Of a stretch of DNA of 44,635 nucleotides, positions 8,173 through 16,439 are shown piece after piece. The first letter of the stretch is position 1. Each line of letters starts with the position of its first letter. The DNA lies in contig JBHOGO010000032.1 of the NCBI GenBank assembly GCA_043421945.1, forward strand, positions 1 through 44,635, read 5' to 3'. The notes beneath the pieces were generated by a model. That model had not been told where the DNA came from. It did no database searches and saw nothing but the letters and a program-made list of their open reading frames with translations. The stretch comes from Thaumasiovibrio sp043421945. Its GTDB lineage: Bacteria > Pseudomonadota > Gammaproteobacteria > Enterobacterales > Vibrionaceae. The position numbers and the translations under genes are program-made.

Positions 8173-8658
8173 TAAGAATTGTTCGACTTTAGGCTTTATT
8201 GTCAGAGAAATAATCATCATCAATATCATTCCTACAGGTAAGGCTGCTACAAAGGCACTAAACCAGACAGTAAGCAGTGCTGATTGATCTCCGAATCCAA
8301 TCGTATTAACGGCTGTGGTAAAGGCCATAATTGACTCCATCACACAAGCCATTGCAACACCAATGACAAGATGACGGAATTTATCTTGGAGGTTTGGCAA
8401 AAGCCTTTCTGTTAATGCTGTGATAAGCACCATCATAAAAAAACCAAGAGGCATCACTGTCACTGCTGCCGTGAAAAAAGAGCTTAACCAGTCAGATATA
8501 AACGTCTCGCTGTACCCAACAGTCATGTATGTCATGACACCCGTTAATGGGGCTCCCATGAGCATCATCATTCCCAGCACCACAAGCGCCTTGTGGATTA
8601 GAGAAGCGCTCTTTGCGTTAGAAGGCTCTATCTCAGTCACATAGTGGGTATTCATCAT
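8164..8658 (-). CDS. DUF2798 membrane protein
   Basis: An inner-membrane protein of 164 residues (163 if the second of two adjacent ATGs is used) with four hydrophobic helices. The sequence has two related halves, PLTGVMTYMTVG...FFTAAVTVMPLGFFMMV and ...VWFSAFVAALPVGMILMMI, which is the DUF2798 pattern (helix, short loop, W or F-xxF-xxA-xxxP-xG). Its function is unknown. It is the first gene after the palindromic operator and is divergent from the MarR gene; the qorB-like gene follows. The set may respond to an electrophile or toxic compound. The last residues and stop run into the octamer repeat array. Confidence 0.75.
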   Translation of the reverse strand: MMNTHYVTEIEPSNAKSASLIHKALVVLGMMMLMGAPLTGVMTYMTVGYSETFISDWLSSFFTAAVTVMPLGFFMMVLITALTERLLPNLQDKFRHLVIGVAMACVMESIMAFTTAVNTIGFGDQSALLTVWFSAFVAALPVGMILMMIISLTIKPKVEQFLRS

Positions 8659-8695
8659 TGTTCGTTTCTCTCCAGCATTGCAAAAAACAGAGATT

Positions 8696-8741
8696 AGGTT
8701 GACAATGTCAACTATAGCACACTAGTTGACATTGTCAACCT
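8696..8741. promoter_or_regulatory. Nested palindromic MarR operator with divergent promoter
   Basis: A perfect 19-bp inverted repeat (8696-8714 and 8723-8741) has an 8-base centre. Each arm contains its own palindrome: GTTGACAATGTCAAC (8698-8712) and GTTGACATTGTCAAC (8725-8739), with centres 27 bp apart. On the minus strand TTGACA (8738-8733), a 16-base spacer and TATAGT (8716-8711) make a strong promoter for DUF2798-qorB that the two sites cover. On the plus strand TTGACA (8699-8704) may serve marR, but its -10 is weak. Two MarR-type dimers would block both directions. Confidence 0.85.
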
Positions 8742-8761
8742 TATTGATTGGGAAGTATACC

Positions 8762-9193
8762 GTGTCTGATTACAAATCATTAGAAAGCTTGTTTCAGTTA
8801 GTGCATGTTTTGAAGAGAGAGATGCATCATTGTGCTGAGGAAATTGGCTTTGATATTACGCCTATGCACATCCGTGTTTTGAAAATCATCGATAGAAAAA
8901 AAGGATGTACAGCCATTGATATTGCAAACTTTTTAGAGCGCGATAAGGCACAAGTTACTAGGCTTCTTAATGCCTTACTTAAGCAAAATTTAATCGTTAA
9001 GGTCCCTAACCCAGAAGACAAGCGTAGCCAGTGCTTACGCATCGGGACTGAAGGAGAGGTTATTATTAGCAAGATTAAGGATATCGATAGCCATATTTTC
9101 CAAAAAATAACGGCAAACCTCAGTCATGAAGATCTCAGTGAATTTGAGCGAATTAGCGGTCTAATGCGAAATAACTTACTATCAAAATCATAA
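8762..9193 (+). CDS. MarR family transcriptional regulator
   Basis: A 143-residue winged-helix dimer of the MarR family. The recognition helix region reads TAIDIANFLERDKAQVTRLLNALLKQNLI, followed by the wing PNPEDKRSQCLRIG with the conserved D-x-R. N- and C-terminal helices form the dimer interface. The GTG at 8762 is preferred because GGGAAG (8750-8755) lies 6 bases upstream; an upstream TTG at 8726 lies inside the operator. Cys residues at about 22 and 56 could sense oxidants, but this is not shown. It is divergent from DUF2798-qorB and almost certainly represses that pair and itself through the palindromes at 8696-8741. Confidence 0.88.
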   Translation: MSDYKSLESLFQLVHVLKREMHHCAEEIGFDITPMHIRVLKIIDRKKGCTAIDIANFLERDKAQVTRLLNALLKQNLIVKVPNPEDKRSQCLRIGTEGEVIISKIKDIDSHIFQKITANLSHEDLSEFERISGLMRNNLLSKS

Positions 9194-9278
9194 CGCCCTT
9201 CTGTTTGGCTAATAAGAAAACTGAATATTACTCACTGTGGGTCATCGCTACCTTAAAAAATGAAACGATGAAAGAGGC

Positions 9279-9318
9279 AAAAAAAGCCCTGCCGAGAATG
9301 GGAAGGAGTTCGGCAGGG
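9279..9318 (-). terminator. Minus-strand intrinsic terminator without a known gene
   Basis: A 9-bp stem, CCCTGCCGA (9287-9295) and TCGGCAGGG (9310-9318), has a 14-base loop. A run of seven A at 9279-9285 gives a U tract on the minus strand. No gene on the minus strand lies to the right of it before 10842, so it may end an unrecognised RNA. Confidence 0.75.
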
Positions 9319-9993
9319 TGGTTAGGAATGCATGTTTATTGAAAGGGATAAAGGCAAGGTGCATCATAGAGTTATGTATTGCAACTTGATGGATATTTGC
9401 TTCGAGGTCACACGGGCAATTAACCCCTCACGTGCAGTTCATACACATCTAGTGCCGATCAACGTCACAGATATGGCCTATCACGAGATACAGGAATCCT
9501 CTTCTAGAAAGCACCTACACTTCCCTACCCTCATTGGTTGATATGCGGGAGGTTACTTTGCAAATATGACACCTCACCCTTCACTTTGTGACATTACTCC
9601 AATCTTTCACCCCTATACACACATTATTATCCTTACATTAACCAAAGAAAGGATGAATTTAGTTGGAAGTTGAAACTCCCATTTTTACTTAACGAATTTA
9701 CTCAATGAACAGGGCTGACCGGCAGTGGAAGAGAACGCAGGGTATGTACCGAACAAAAAATAGCATCAAGCGCCACCTCCTTCACTTCAATTTGTTCGAT
9801 TTTCGGGCAGTTAGCACTGAATATGCCTCAGGCTATAGGATTAAAGAGGAACTCCTCTCTACATTACGATATTCTTAGCAACAAAATGGTGATAATGACT
9901 TGTGTGCATTTAGTCCTACAATGTAGACAACACACTTGTAACTTTTACCTACTATCGTCACACACTTAAGTCTTAAACTGACAGGAATTCATC
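9319..9993. other. Gene-poor stretch, possible small RNA on the minus strand
   Basis: About 675 bases have no convincing coding sequence; a 69-codon open frame at 9332-9541 lacks a ribosome site and protein-like features. The terminator at its left end suggests minus-strand transcription out of this stretch. I could not find a clear minus-strand promoter by eye. The last part carries the promoter region of the DUF2750 gene. Confidence 0.35.
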
Positions 9994-10380
9994 ATGAATT
10001 TAGACCAAGCAACCATCGATACCGTCTCTCGCTACGATGCAGAGAAACGATACCAATACCTGCTAACAGAAGCTGTTGCAAACCGTCAGCTTTGGATTCT
10101 CGTTGATGAGCATGGTTGTGTCATGCTAAACACTGAGGACGAAGATTGTGTGCCGGTATGGCCACATGAAGCGTTTGCACAAGCTTGGGCGACAGGTGAT
10201 TGGGAGCACTGTAAACCAGAGTCTATTTCACTTAACAAGTGGCACAGCCGCTGGACAAACGGCCTTCTTGATGATGAGCTTTCAGTGGTCATTTTCCCTA
10301 TCACTGAAGAAGATGGCTTAGTCATTTTCCCAGATGAGCTTGATGTTGACCTACAAAAAGCAGCCAGCAAAAAGCGTTAA
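9994..10380 (+). CDS. DUF2750 domain protein
   Basis: A 128-residue soluble protein matching DUF2750: the N-terminal region RYDAEKRYQYLLTEAVANRQLWILVDEHG, then a WPHEAFAQAW motif and LSVVIFPITEEDGLVIFPDEL near the end are the family pattern. Its function is unknown. It ends 14 bases before the HopJ-like gene, and the two are probably one transcript that ends at the terminator at 10789-10817. Confidence 0.85.
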   Translation: MNLDQATIDTVSRYDAEKRYQYLLTEAVANRQLWILVDEHGCVMLNTEDEDCVPVWPHEAFAQAWATGDWEHCKPESISLNKWHSRWTNGLLDDELSVVIFPITEEDGLVIFPDELDVDLQKAASKKR

Positions 10381-10394
10381 TTTAGGAGAACGAC

Positions 10395-10748
10395 ATGGAA
10401 GTACTACTCGACAAGCTAAAAAGTGCACCTGAAAATGTGCAATTTGATGAAGTTATTGCGACAATTAATGCACATTACGACTATACCCCAACCGCCTTTT
10501 CGAACGGCAATGGTGATAGCGTATTAGTGAATACAGCTGGCACGAATGAAGGCTCTTGCCGTATATTTGCATTTGCAAAGCATCAGCAGCTGACGGAAGA
10601 ACAAACACTGCATTGTTTTGGTCACCATTACCGTGACGATGTTCTGGTTAACCCTGAAGGTGACAGCCACGGTAATATTCGTGCATTCCAACAGCATGGT
10701 TGGTCAGGTATCGCATTCAGTGGCGAAGCACTTGTGCTTAAAGCATAA
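10395..10748 (+). CDS. HopJ type III effector family-like protein
   Basis: A 117-residue protein of the HopJ family, recognised by the segments FDEVIATINAHYDYTPTAFSNG, GSCRIFAFAK, CFGHHYRDDVL and HGNIRAFQQHGWSGI. Despite the family name, marine gammaproteobacteria without a relevant type III system carry it as a core gene, so an effector role here is unlikely. AGGAG lies about 7 bases before the ATG. It is the second gene of a pair with DUF2750. Its biochemical function is unknown. Confidence 0.88.
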   Translation: MEVLLDKLKSAPENVQFDEVIATINAHYDYTPTAFSNGNGDSVLVNTAGTNEGSCRIFAFAKHQQLTEEQTLHCFGHHYRDDVLVNPEGDSHGNIRAFQQHGWSGIAFSGEALVLKA

Positions 10749-10788
10749 TTTTTAATGCTCATAACGTTTTATCGTTATGCCTCGACAT

Positions 10789-10817
10789 AAAAAGGCTCCT
10801 AAATTAGGAGCCTTTTT
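10789..10817. terminator. Bidirectional terminator
   Basis: The stem GGCTCCT (10794-10800) and AGGAGCC (10806-10812) has a 5-base loop and is flanked by five A on the left and five T on the right. It serves the HopJ-like gene and the convergent small gene ending at 10842. Confidence 0.92.
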
Positions 10818-10841
10818 CTTATGTCATGTGTAATTTAATTG

Positions 10842-11033
10842 TCAGTCGTCAACCGATGATCCTACCTCTATCGAGTAAGGCCCCTCATTGTGATTACTAT
10901 CAAACACAGCAGATTGAGATTGGCGAAGCTTCTCAATCTCGGATTCTAAAGCCTCAACCGCTGCATAATCACCATCTGCAAATGCTAAGTATACTTGCTG
11001 TTCCAAATCAGAAATTCTTACCGAGCGACTCAT
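10842..11033 (-). CDS. Small hypothetical protein, 63 residues
   Basis: A 63-residue acidic cytoplasmic protein that I do not recognise. Residues 1-43 look like two helices (ISDLEQQVYLAFADGDY and VEALESEIEKLRQSQ), the second able to form a short coiled coil; the tail is rich in S, E and D. GGAGGT lies 5 bases before the ATG at 11033, which favours it over an in-frame GTG at 11048. It follows the DUF1840 gene on the same strand after about 88 bases and ends at the shared terminator. Confidence 0.6.
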   Translation of the reverse strand: MSRSVRISDLEQQVYLAFADGDYAAVEALESEIEKLRQSQSAVFDSNHNEGPYSIEVGSSVDD

Positions 11034-11121
11034 GACCACCTCCACCACTCTGTAGTCGGCAAAATAACGTCGTTCTCAATCAGAGTGTAGTGGAACATCA
11101 CGTTTGTTCAACAACGTTTCC

Positions 11122-11430
11122 TCATCGTTCCCATACAACGCCTTTATCGTACTTTAACGCTGATTCGAGTAACGCGATCAAAGGCACCGATCTTTGGTGC
11201 AGATTAATACGGGGCTCTTTTTCATCTTCACCCTCATCCACTTCTTCGTCATTATCCACGATAGGAAGACGAACTAGTGCTTCTTGAAGTGATGATAGGG
11301 CTGCATGAACCTCTTCTTTTGGAATGGCACCAGGAACGTTTTGACTCGTGTTCATCATTGCTAATAGCTCAGCTGCAACGGTGTCAAACATCATAATATT
11401 GGCATAGTGCTTCGTTTTGAATGTAACCAT
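11122..11430 (-). CDS. DUF1840 domain protein
   Basis: A 102-residue protein that opens with MVTFKTKHYANIMMFDTVAAELLAMM and has VPGAIPKEEVHAALSSLQEAL, the signature of DUF1840. An acidic linker (DNDEEVDEGEDEKE) separates the halves, and the end carries QRSVPLIALLESA. Its function is unknown. GAGG lies about 9 bases before the start. It is 16 bases downstream of the AaaT-like gene and probably cotranscribed with it. Confidence 0.85.
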   Translation of the reverse strand: MVTFKTKHYANIMMFDTVAAELLAMMNTSQNVPGAIPKEEVHAALSSLQEALVRLPIVDNDEEVDEGEDEKEPRINLHQRSVPLIALLESALKYDKGVVWER

Positions 11431-11446
11431 TACCCTATCCTCTCGT

Positions 11447-11944
11447 CTATGTGCTTTTTAGCCGCGCCATGTGATAAGCAGAGACAAGCTCACCGTCTCT
11501 CATCGCATAATTGGCTGACTCACCCTCAATGATAAAACCAAACTTTTTGTACAACCCGATAGCGCTTTCATTGTCAGTGTATACTGTTAATTCTATACGA
11601 GTTGCACCCATCCAGTTTTCAACCAGAGAAATGGCCTCTTCCAACAGCGCGCTTCCAACACCTTGACCCTGCCACGCGTCATCGACGCCCATTCCAAGGT
11701 CAGCGACATGACGTCGGCGCATCGCCTTATTCATCCCAATACCTAATTGGCCAACAATACGATGATCAATTTCCGCGACAAGGCTAATATGATCGGAGGA
11801 GATATCTGCTGCCCTTCCTTCCCATAATGATAATGGTGAGTGCGGGAGTTGGAGTGTCTGTGACTGAACGTTGCTATTTTGCCAGAGAAGATGTAACTGC
11901 TCTGCATCCATTGGTTTGACATGCCTTACAACAATCTTAGCCAT
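11447..11944 (-). CDS. aaaT: GNAT N-acetyltransferase, AaaT/YhhY-like
   Basis: A 165-residue acetyl-CoA-dependent N-acetyltransferase. The segments TLQLPHSPLSLWEGR, RRRHVADLGMGVDDAWQGQGVGSALL (acetyl-CoA loop QGQGVGSA) and RIELTVYTDNESAIGLYKKFGF, ending with DGELVSAYHMARL, correspond along the whole length to E. coli YhhY (AaaT), which acetylates L-phenylalanine and L-methionine. The ATG at 11944 is chosen because AGAGGA lies about 6 bases before it; the frame stays open to 11965. It heads a minus-strand set with DUF1840 and the 63-residue protein. Confidence 0.82.
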   Translation of the reverse strand: MAKIVVRHVKPMDAEQLHLLWQNSNVQSQTLQLPHSPLSLWEGRAADISSDHISLVAEIDHRIVGQLGIGMNKAMRRRHVADLGMGVDDAWQGQGVGSALLEEAISLVENWMGATRIELTVYTDNESAIGLYKKFGFIIEGESANYAMRDGELVSAYHMARLKST

Positions 11945-12139
11945 ACAACGTTCCTCTGTAATCACTGACTTTACTATTGCTTTATCAGTAACATAGAGAA
12001 AGGCTCACAACAAGTTGTATTTGCAGCTGGGTGTAGGCGCATTTAAATAGGCAGAATTAACTAGCTAAAGGGGGAAACATCTAAAACACCCCTAGCGTCA
12101 TAACTAAGAGGCTTTATTGTCAAATTTGACCCTACCAGC

Positions 12140-12535
12140 TTACCTTAACGAACGTAGAAATAAACCCAGCCCCCCGATCGCCAAAACTAATATCGTCATT
12201 AATTCAAAGGCTGACATGGTGCGCATAGTGAAGTTAATTGAACTAATAACGCCAAAAATGAGGGCTGTCACAGATCCGATAGATAATAGCCAGCCAATAA
12301 GGTTCCTGCCATTAAAGAAAATCATTCCGACGCCAAGCACAAATGGAAGCATAATCATCCCTCCAGTCACACCGAAACCACGCCCCATCATCGGCATAGA
12401 GTAAAGTCTCGACCCCATGCCAAAGTTATTGGTGACATTAATCGAATTCAGCAGCAAATAAAAACCGCCACACATCATGATTAAACCAATAAAAAAACGT
12501 CCAATGCCACCTGTCGTGCCTCCAGCTCCACTCAC
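12140..12535 (-). CDS. Small integral membrane protein of unknown function
   Basis: A 131-residue protein with a Gly-rich cytoplasmic start (MSGAGGTTGGIGR) and four hydrophobic helices, roughly residues 11-30, 55-75, 80-100 and 108-128, ending in the basic LFLRSLR. I do not recognise a characterised family. It is a single gene between the AaaT group and the EamA transporter. The start at 12535 is the only one that keeps the Gly-rich segment. Confidence 0.65.
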   Translation of the reverse strand: MSGAGGTTGGIGRFFIGLIMMCGGFYLLLNSINVTNNFGMGSRLYSMPMMGRGFGVTGGMIMLPFVLGVGMIFFNGRNLIGWLLSIGSVTALIFGVISSINFTMRTMSAFELMTILVLAIGGLGLFLRSLR

Positions 12536-12795
12536 TCATTCTCTCCTATTATTTTAGAAAATCGAATTATCGATATTTACACTAAATCGTACAGCGACAG
12601 TAGTAACCAATCCCTTAAGCTGCTTTTATTCTTACTATTTTATTTAGCTTGAAGACACATAGCTTCCAACACTTACTGGGCTGCTTCATTGAGTGGAGGT
12701 TAAATTTGCATAAATTGAAACGACAATCAAAAGCACACACATTCTTCGCGAGGCACCGCACAGGCTTGGAACTAGGCACAACATAATAGCAAAGG

Positions 12796-13680
12796 CTAAT
12801 TTGATTTCATCAGGTTAAGCACGGCTCCACTAATAATCAACACACTACCAAAGAGTGTGGTTAACGCTGGAATTTCTTGGAAAAACAGCACGCCAAAAAT
12901 AATAGAAATAACCACCTGCAGGTAAGAGTAAACCATGGTTTTTCCTGCCGTTCCTTCTTTCATCGCTTTCGTTAGATACACTTGCCCAACCTGAGTGAAC
13001 AAACCGATCGCAATCAGCATCATTAATTCAGTAAGGCTTGGCATGACAAAATCGCCACCTAATAAAACAAGTGCGACAGGTAAAGCAAACATAGGGAAGT
13101 AGAAAACAATGACAGAAGGGTCTTCACTCCCACTGAGCTTCCTCACAATGGTATAGGCAACAGCACTACCACAAGCACCGATTAATGCGACAAAAACGCC
13201 AAATACCGGTAGGTTAGCGTCACTCGATATACCAAGAAAAATGTTTGGATTAACGATAATTAACACACCTACAGCACTCAGTACAAGACTGATAATAGTG
13301 GCCCAGTGCATTCTTTCTTTAAGAACAAAAAACGCCAGAATAGATGTCAGGATCGGTGTGGTATTTTGAAAAACGATCGCTTCTGCCAGCGGCAAGACAG
13401 ACAGCGCGTAATACACACATATCAATGCCATCGCTCCAACAATACCACGGCAAGCGAGGAGCAACTTATTGTGACCCCAAATCGAAATACTCTTTTTACG
13501 TACCATGAGATAGCTAAGAACCAACGAAATGAAGGCTCGAGCGGCAATGATTTCAAATAACGGTAATCCGGACTCACTTGCCCATTTCACACAAACTGCC
13601 ATCAAAGAAAAGCCAAACATGGAGATCAACATATATTGAATACCACGATAAGATGGCTGAGGAGCAATGCCTGGATTCAT
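12796..13680 (-). CDS. EamA/DMT superfamily transporter
   Basis: A 294-residue inner-membrane transporter of the drug/metabolite superfamily with ten helices in two EamA repeats. Repeat 1 holds FEIIAARAFISLVLSYLMVRKK and ALSVLPLAEAIVFQNTTPILTSILAFFVLKERM; repeat 2 holds LFTQVGQVYLTKAMKEGTAGKTMVYSY and FFQEIPALTTLFGSVLIISGAVLN. The substrate cannot be told from sequence. It is a single minus-strand gene with no obvious terminator seen. Confidence 0.85.
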   Translation of the reverse strand: MNPGIAPQPSYRGIQYMLISMFGFSLMAVCVKWASESGLPLFEIIAARAFISLVLSYLMVRKKSISIWGHNKLLLACRGIVGAMALICVYYALSVLPLAEAIVFQNTTPILTSILAFFVLKERMHWATIISLVLSAVGVLIIVNPNIFLGISSDANLPVFGVFVALIGACGSAVAYTIVRKLSGSEDPSVIVFYFPMFALPVALVLLGGDFVMPSLTELMMLIAIGLFTQVGQVYLTKAMKEGTAGKTMVYSYLQVVISIIFGVLFFQEIPALTTLFGSVLIISGAVLNLMKSN

Positions 13681-13768
13681 TTAAATACAACCTTAATACT
13701 GCAAATTTTCCGCGATACTAGGATTGTGATACAACCATGTCAAGGAAGTTACCTTTTATTGCACACAC

Positions 13769-13794
13769 AAAAAACGCGCCCAATTGAGCGCGTT
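13769..13794 (-). terminator. Terminator of yeiP
   Basis: The stem AACGCGC (13773-13779) and GCGCGTT (13788-13794) has an 8-base loop. The A run at 13769-13774 gives the U tract on the minus strand. It lies about 30 bases after the yeiP stop. Confidence 0.85.
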
Positions 13795-13822
13795 ATATCA
13801 TCAGCGAACATAAACGTGTCAT

Positions 13823-14389
13823 TTATGCACGGCTCATGAATTTTCCTTCCGATGTGTTGACCTTAATCTTCTCACCGTTAGCAATATACTCAGGAACCTG
13901 AACGGTTAGACCAGTAGACAATGTTGCTGGTTTAGTACGCGCGCTCGCAGAAGCACCTTTGATTGATGGATCCGTTTCAACAATCACAAGATCCACGGTG
14001 GCTGGTAATTCAATCGCGACAGGTGAGCCATCAACAGTCAGTACTTGAAGCTCTTGTGTCTCTTCTGTGATGTAGAGTAGCTCATCTGCAATGGATTCTT
14101 TAGTGAAGTTGTAAGGAGTATAGTCTTCGCTATCCATAAAGACATACTCATCACCATCGATGTAAGAGAATGTGGCTTTATGGCGACTGAAGTCAGCCAA
14201 GTTAATCATCTCATCCGCTTTAAAGCTTTCATCAGCTTTAGCACCTGTTGCTACATCATATAAACGCATACGGTACAAGCTTGCACCTGCACGACCACTT
14301 GGTGTCAGTTTGCTGATTTCTTTAACCAGATAAACCTTGCCATTATGTTCAATTGCTGCAAACTTTTTAATTTCACTTGCCTTTGGCAT
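13823..14389 (-). CDS. yeiP: Elongation factor P-like protein YeiP
   Basis: A 188-residue paralogue of elongation factor P (KOW-like domain I, then two OB domains). The loop at residues 27-36 reads KLTPSGRAGA: the residue at the place of the modified EF-P lysine is Arg33, which is usual for YeiP and separates it from true EF-P. The C-terminal end has the conserved VQVPEYIANGEKIKVNTSEGKFMSR. YeiP helps ribosomes pass certain stalling sequences. It is a single gene with its own terminator. Confidence 0.93.
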   Translation of the reverse strand: MPKASEIKKFAAIEHNGKVYLVKEISKLTPSGRAGASLYRMRLYDVATGAKADESFKADEMINLADFSRHKATFSYIDGDEYVFMDSEDYTPYNFTKESIADELLYITEETQELQVLTVDGSPVAIELPATVDLVIVETDPSIKGASASARTKPATLSTGLTVQVPEYIANGEKIKVNTSEGKFMSRA

Positions 14390-14576
14390 GATAAATATTC
14401 CAAAAAATTATCGTAGGTAGAAAATATCACGATACGGATTTTAGGCAAGTGGTCAGCGGTCGATGTGTCGCATTTTTCAGCACTGACGGGGTATGTATGT
14501 TAACTACCCCTATATTTCAATTCACTGTGCTGCTGATGTGGGTTTTACAGATATAAGTGGTAGCCGCTACCACTGA

Positions 14577-15224
14577 TTACCCCGTATTTTTTTCCAATAA
14601 CCTTCCGACAGCTGCTTTGGGTGTTTTGGTGATTTTTTTCATCAGAGCGAAATCAGGGTGAGAAACGCCGTGCTCATCCAACAATATATTAAGCTGCACA
14701 AGCCACAGTGACGCTGTCACCTCAGCATCCGCTAATGCTCGGTGAAACACACCGTCGTTATCAATATCGTGATAGCGAACAAGCTCACCAAGCTTATGAG
14801 ATGGCGCATCTTGCGTTAAACGCCGAGAGACTAACAAGGAACACGCAAACTCGCCATCATAATCACGACCTATTAAATCTAATTCAGCATCTAAAAAGCG
14901 CTTATCAAAAGAGGCATTGTGAGCAACAAGATTACTGCCTTGGATAAAATCAGCAAAATCGTTCATAACGACATCGCATGCATCCGCGCCTGCTAACATC
15001 GCGTTGCTGATCCCGGTGTAATCCTCAATAAAGCGGCTCACTCTAAAACCTGGATTCATCAACCGCTGAAAGCGGTCAACAACCTTACCGTTTTCCAGCT
15101 TAACCGCACCGATTTCAATTGCTCGGTCACCTTGGTTGGGAGAAAGTCCTGTCGTTTCGAAATCGAGAACAATGACAGAGTCAGCAGGGTGAGTTAATAG
15201 CACAGTAGAATTCCGTATAGTCAC
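14577..15224 (-). CDS. 3'-5' exonuclease, DEDDh (DnaQ-like) family
   Basis: A 215-residue exonuclease with all three motifs: Exo I VLDFETTGLS, Exo II HNASFDKRFLD and Exo III HRALADAEVTASLW (the DEDDh type). Two metal ions in the DEDD cluster would cut DNA or RNA 3' ends, as in DNA polymerase III epsilon, RNase T or the ExoX group; the C-terminal 40 residues do not tell which. The frame is open to 15422, but the GTG at 15224 is preceded by GGGGAG with a 7-base spacer and gives a normal length. A hairpin with AGTGGTAG (14556-14563) and CTACCACT (14567-14574) lies just after the stop. It is divergent from ywbE. Confidence 0.82.
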   Translation of the reverse strand: MTIRNSTVLLTHPADSVIVLDFETTGLSPNQGDRAIEIGAVKLENGKVVDRFQRLMNPGFRVSRFIEDYTGISNAMLAGADACDVVMNDFADFIQGSNLVAHNASFDKRFLDAELDLIGRDYDGEFACSLLVSRRLTQDAPSHKLGELVRYHDIDNDGVFHRALADAEVTASLWLVQLNILLDEHGVSHPDFALMKKITKTPKAAVGRLLEKNTG

Positions 15225-15392
15225 CGTAACACTCCCCTTAAAATGGTGTTTAAGAGAAACAATCATGGGTGTTAAAAAATTAGCTGAGCATTCTAACCGA
15301 TACCTGTTTGTTTGCCTAACGATGCTAGAGGCTCGACGCGTTTGAGCATTCAATGTATATTCCAACGTCATCACAATCATAAGGTACCACCG

Positions 15393-15584
15393 ATGGACGG
15401 AACCAACCGCGCCGATATTCACCCCGGCCTAGAAGTACAAATTGTACTCAAAAAAGATCAACGTACTGGCACACTAACGTCAGGTATCGTCAAAGATCTT
15501 CTCACTAAGTCACCTAATCACCCGCACGGGATTAAAGTTCGCCTAGAAAGCGGTGATGTGGGTCGAGTGAAAGTGATTTTGTAG
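15393..15584 (+). CDS. YwbE family protein
   Basis: A 63-residue protein nearly collinear with B. subtilis YwbE: NRADIHPGLEVQIVLKKDQRTG, TSGIVKDLLTKSPNHPHGIKVRLESGDVGRV. The fold is a small beta barrel and its function is unknown. The ATG at 15393 has AAGG 8 bases upstream; the frame extends further up but the extra part overlaps the divergent promoter region. Confidence 0.88.
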   Translation: MDGTNRADIHPGLEVQIVLKKDQRTGTLTSGIVKDLLTKSPNHPHGIKVRLESGDVGRVKVIL

Positions 15585-16439
15585 ACAAAAAATTGGCTTT
15601 AACCCCACATGACTATAATGCGTTTTAAAAAGCGCCATGAAACGAGCAAGCACTCATCGTCAGATTACGCTATCAAAGCAAAAACGGTCTCTGCTTGCTC
15701 ACCTTTAAAATTCATCTCCCTATTACTACTCATCATCACCCTCCGTACACAATACCGCGTCAAGAGATCTGTGCATCTGAAAATGCGAGTTTAAACCAAG
15801 CCTTCCTGGGATGATTTCATTTTTGCATTCTCATATTGCGCAAGTGTGGCTATTGCCGCTGGAATGTCTTTGCTACAATCCTCTCACTTCAGAAAGCCGC
15901 CGAATAGCCACCAGCACTAAAAACAATCAGAAATCATCCATATTAAAAATCTTAAACAAAAAAACCACCGCTCTAAATAGCACAATAATTGAACTATCAA
16001 TTTTATTGATAGGAGCTTTATTGGGTCAGCATATCGATTTCAGAAAGAAATGAAAATAACTAATAACGCAAACACGGAAAACAAAAACACATAAATATCA
16101 GAAACTTAAACAAAACCCCAATATTTATCTAGTATTTCATCACTCATTTCGACAACTTCTTAGCGCTAAAATCAGTGCCAAAATAGGCTCCAACCCACTC
16201 TTTAATCCTTTTTATTGATGTCTTGATTGTTCAAATAGCACACACTTACGCATCAAGCAAAAACCTGTCTCAGTTAATAACACCCCCTCAAAATACCCCA
16301 TCAAAAAACCTTATAGCCTACTTAAAATATTCCCATTTAACTTAGCCTCATCTGTTCTCTATGATACGCACCAACAGCAAACATGCCGCTGTTATTAATC
16401 AATGTGATTATAAACACACAAAGACTTTAGGAGTTCGCC
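15585..16439. other. Long AT-rich intergenic region
   Basis: About 850 bases without a supported gene. Open frames at 15609-15794 and 15811-16053 lack ribosome sites and look like chance. The right part is the leader of the CBS gene and holds the CRP-like site at 16403-16418. The stretch could hold an unrecognised RNA or remains of a lost gene; I see no clear sign of either. Confidence 0.4.
16403..16418. promoter_or_regulatory. CRP-like site before the CBS gene
   Basis: TGTGA-N6-ACACA matches 9 of 10 conserved bases of the CRP consensus. It lies 22 bases before the start codon of the CBS gene, a position at which CRP would more often repress than activate. Confidence 0.4.

Noticed and set aside
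9332..9541. 69-codon open frame
   Set aside because: No ribosome site, odd composition, and it runs against the direction implied by the local terminator.
10395..10748. Type III secretion effector
   Set aside because: The HopJ family name is historical; no secretion genes are near and the gene sits among housekeeping genes.
12119..12130. Palindrome GTCAAATTTGAC as a terminator or operator
   Set aside because: It is short and AT-rich, has no loop or T run, and lies at the end of a gene; chance is the simplest reading.
15609..16053. Two small open frames (61 and 80 codons)
   Set aside because: No ribosome sites and no recognisable protein pattern; frames of this length arise by chance.
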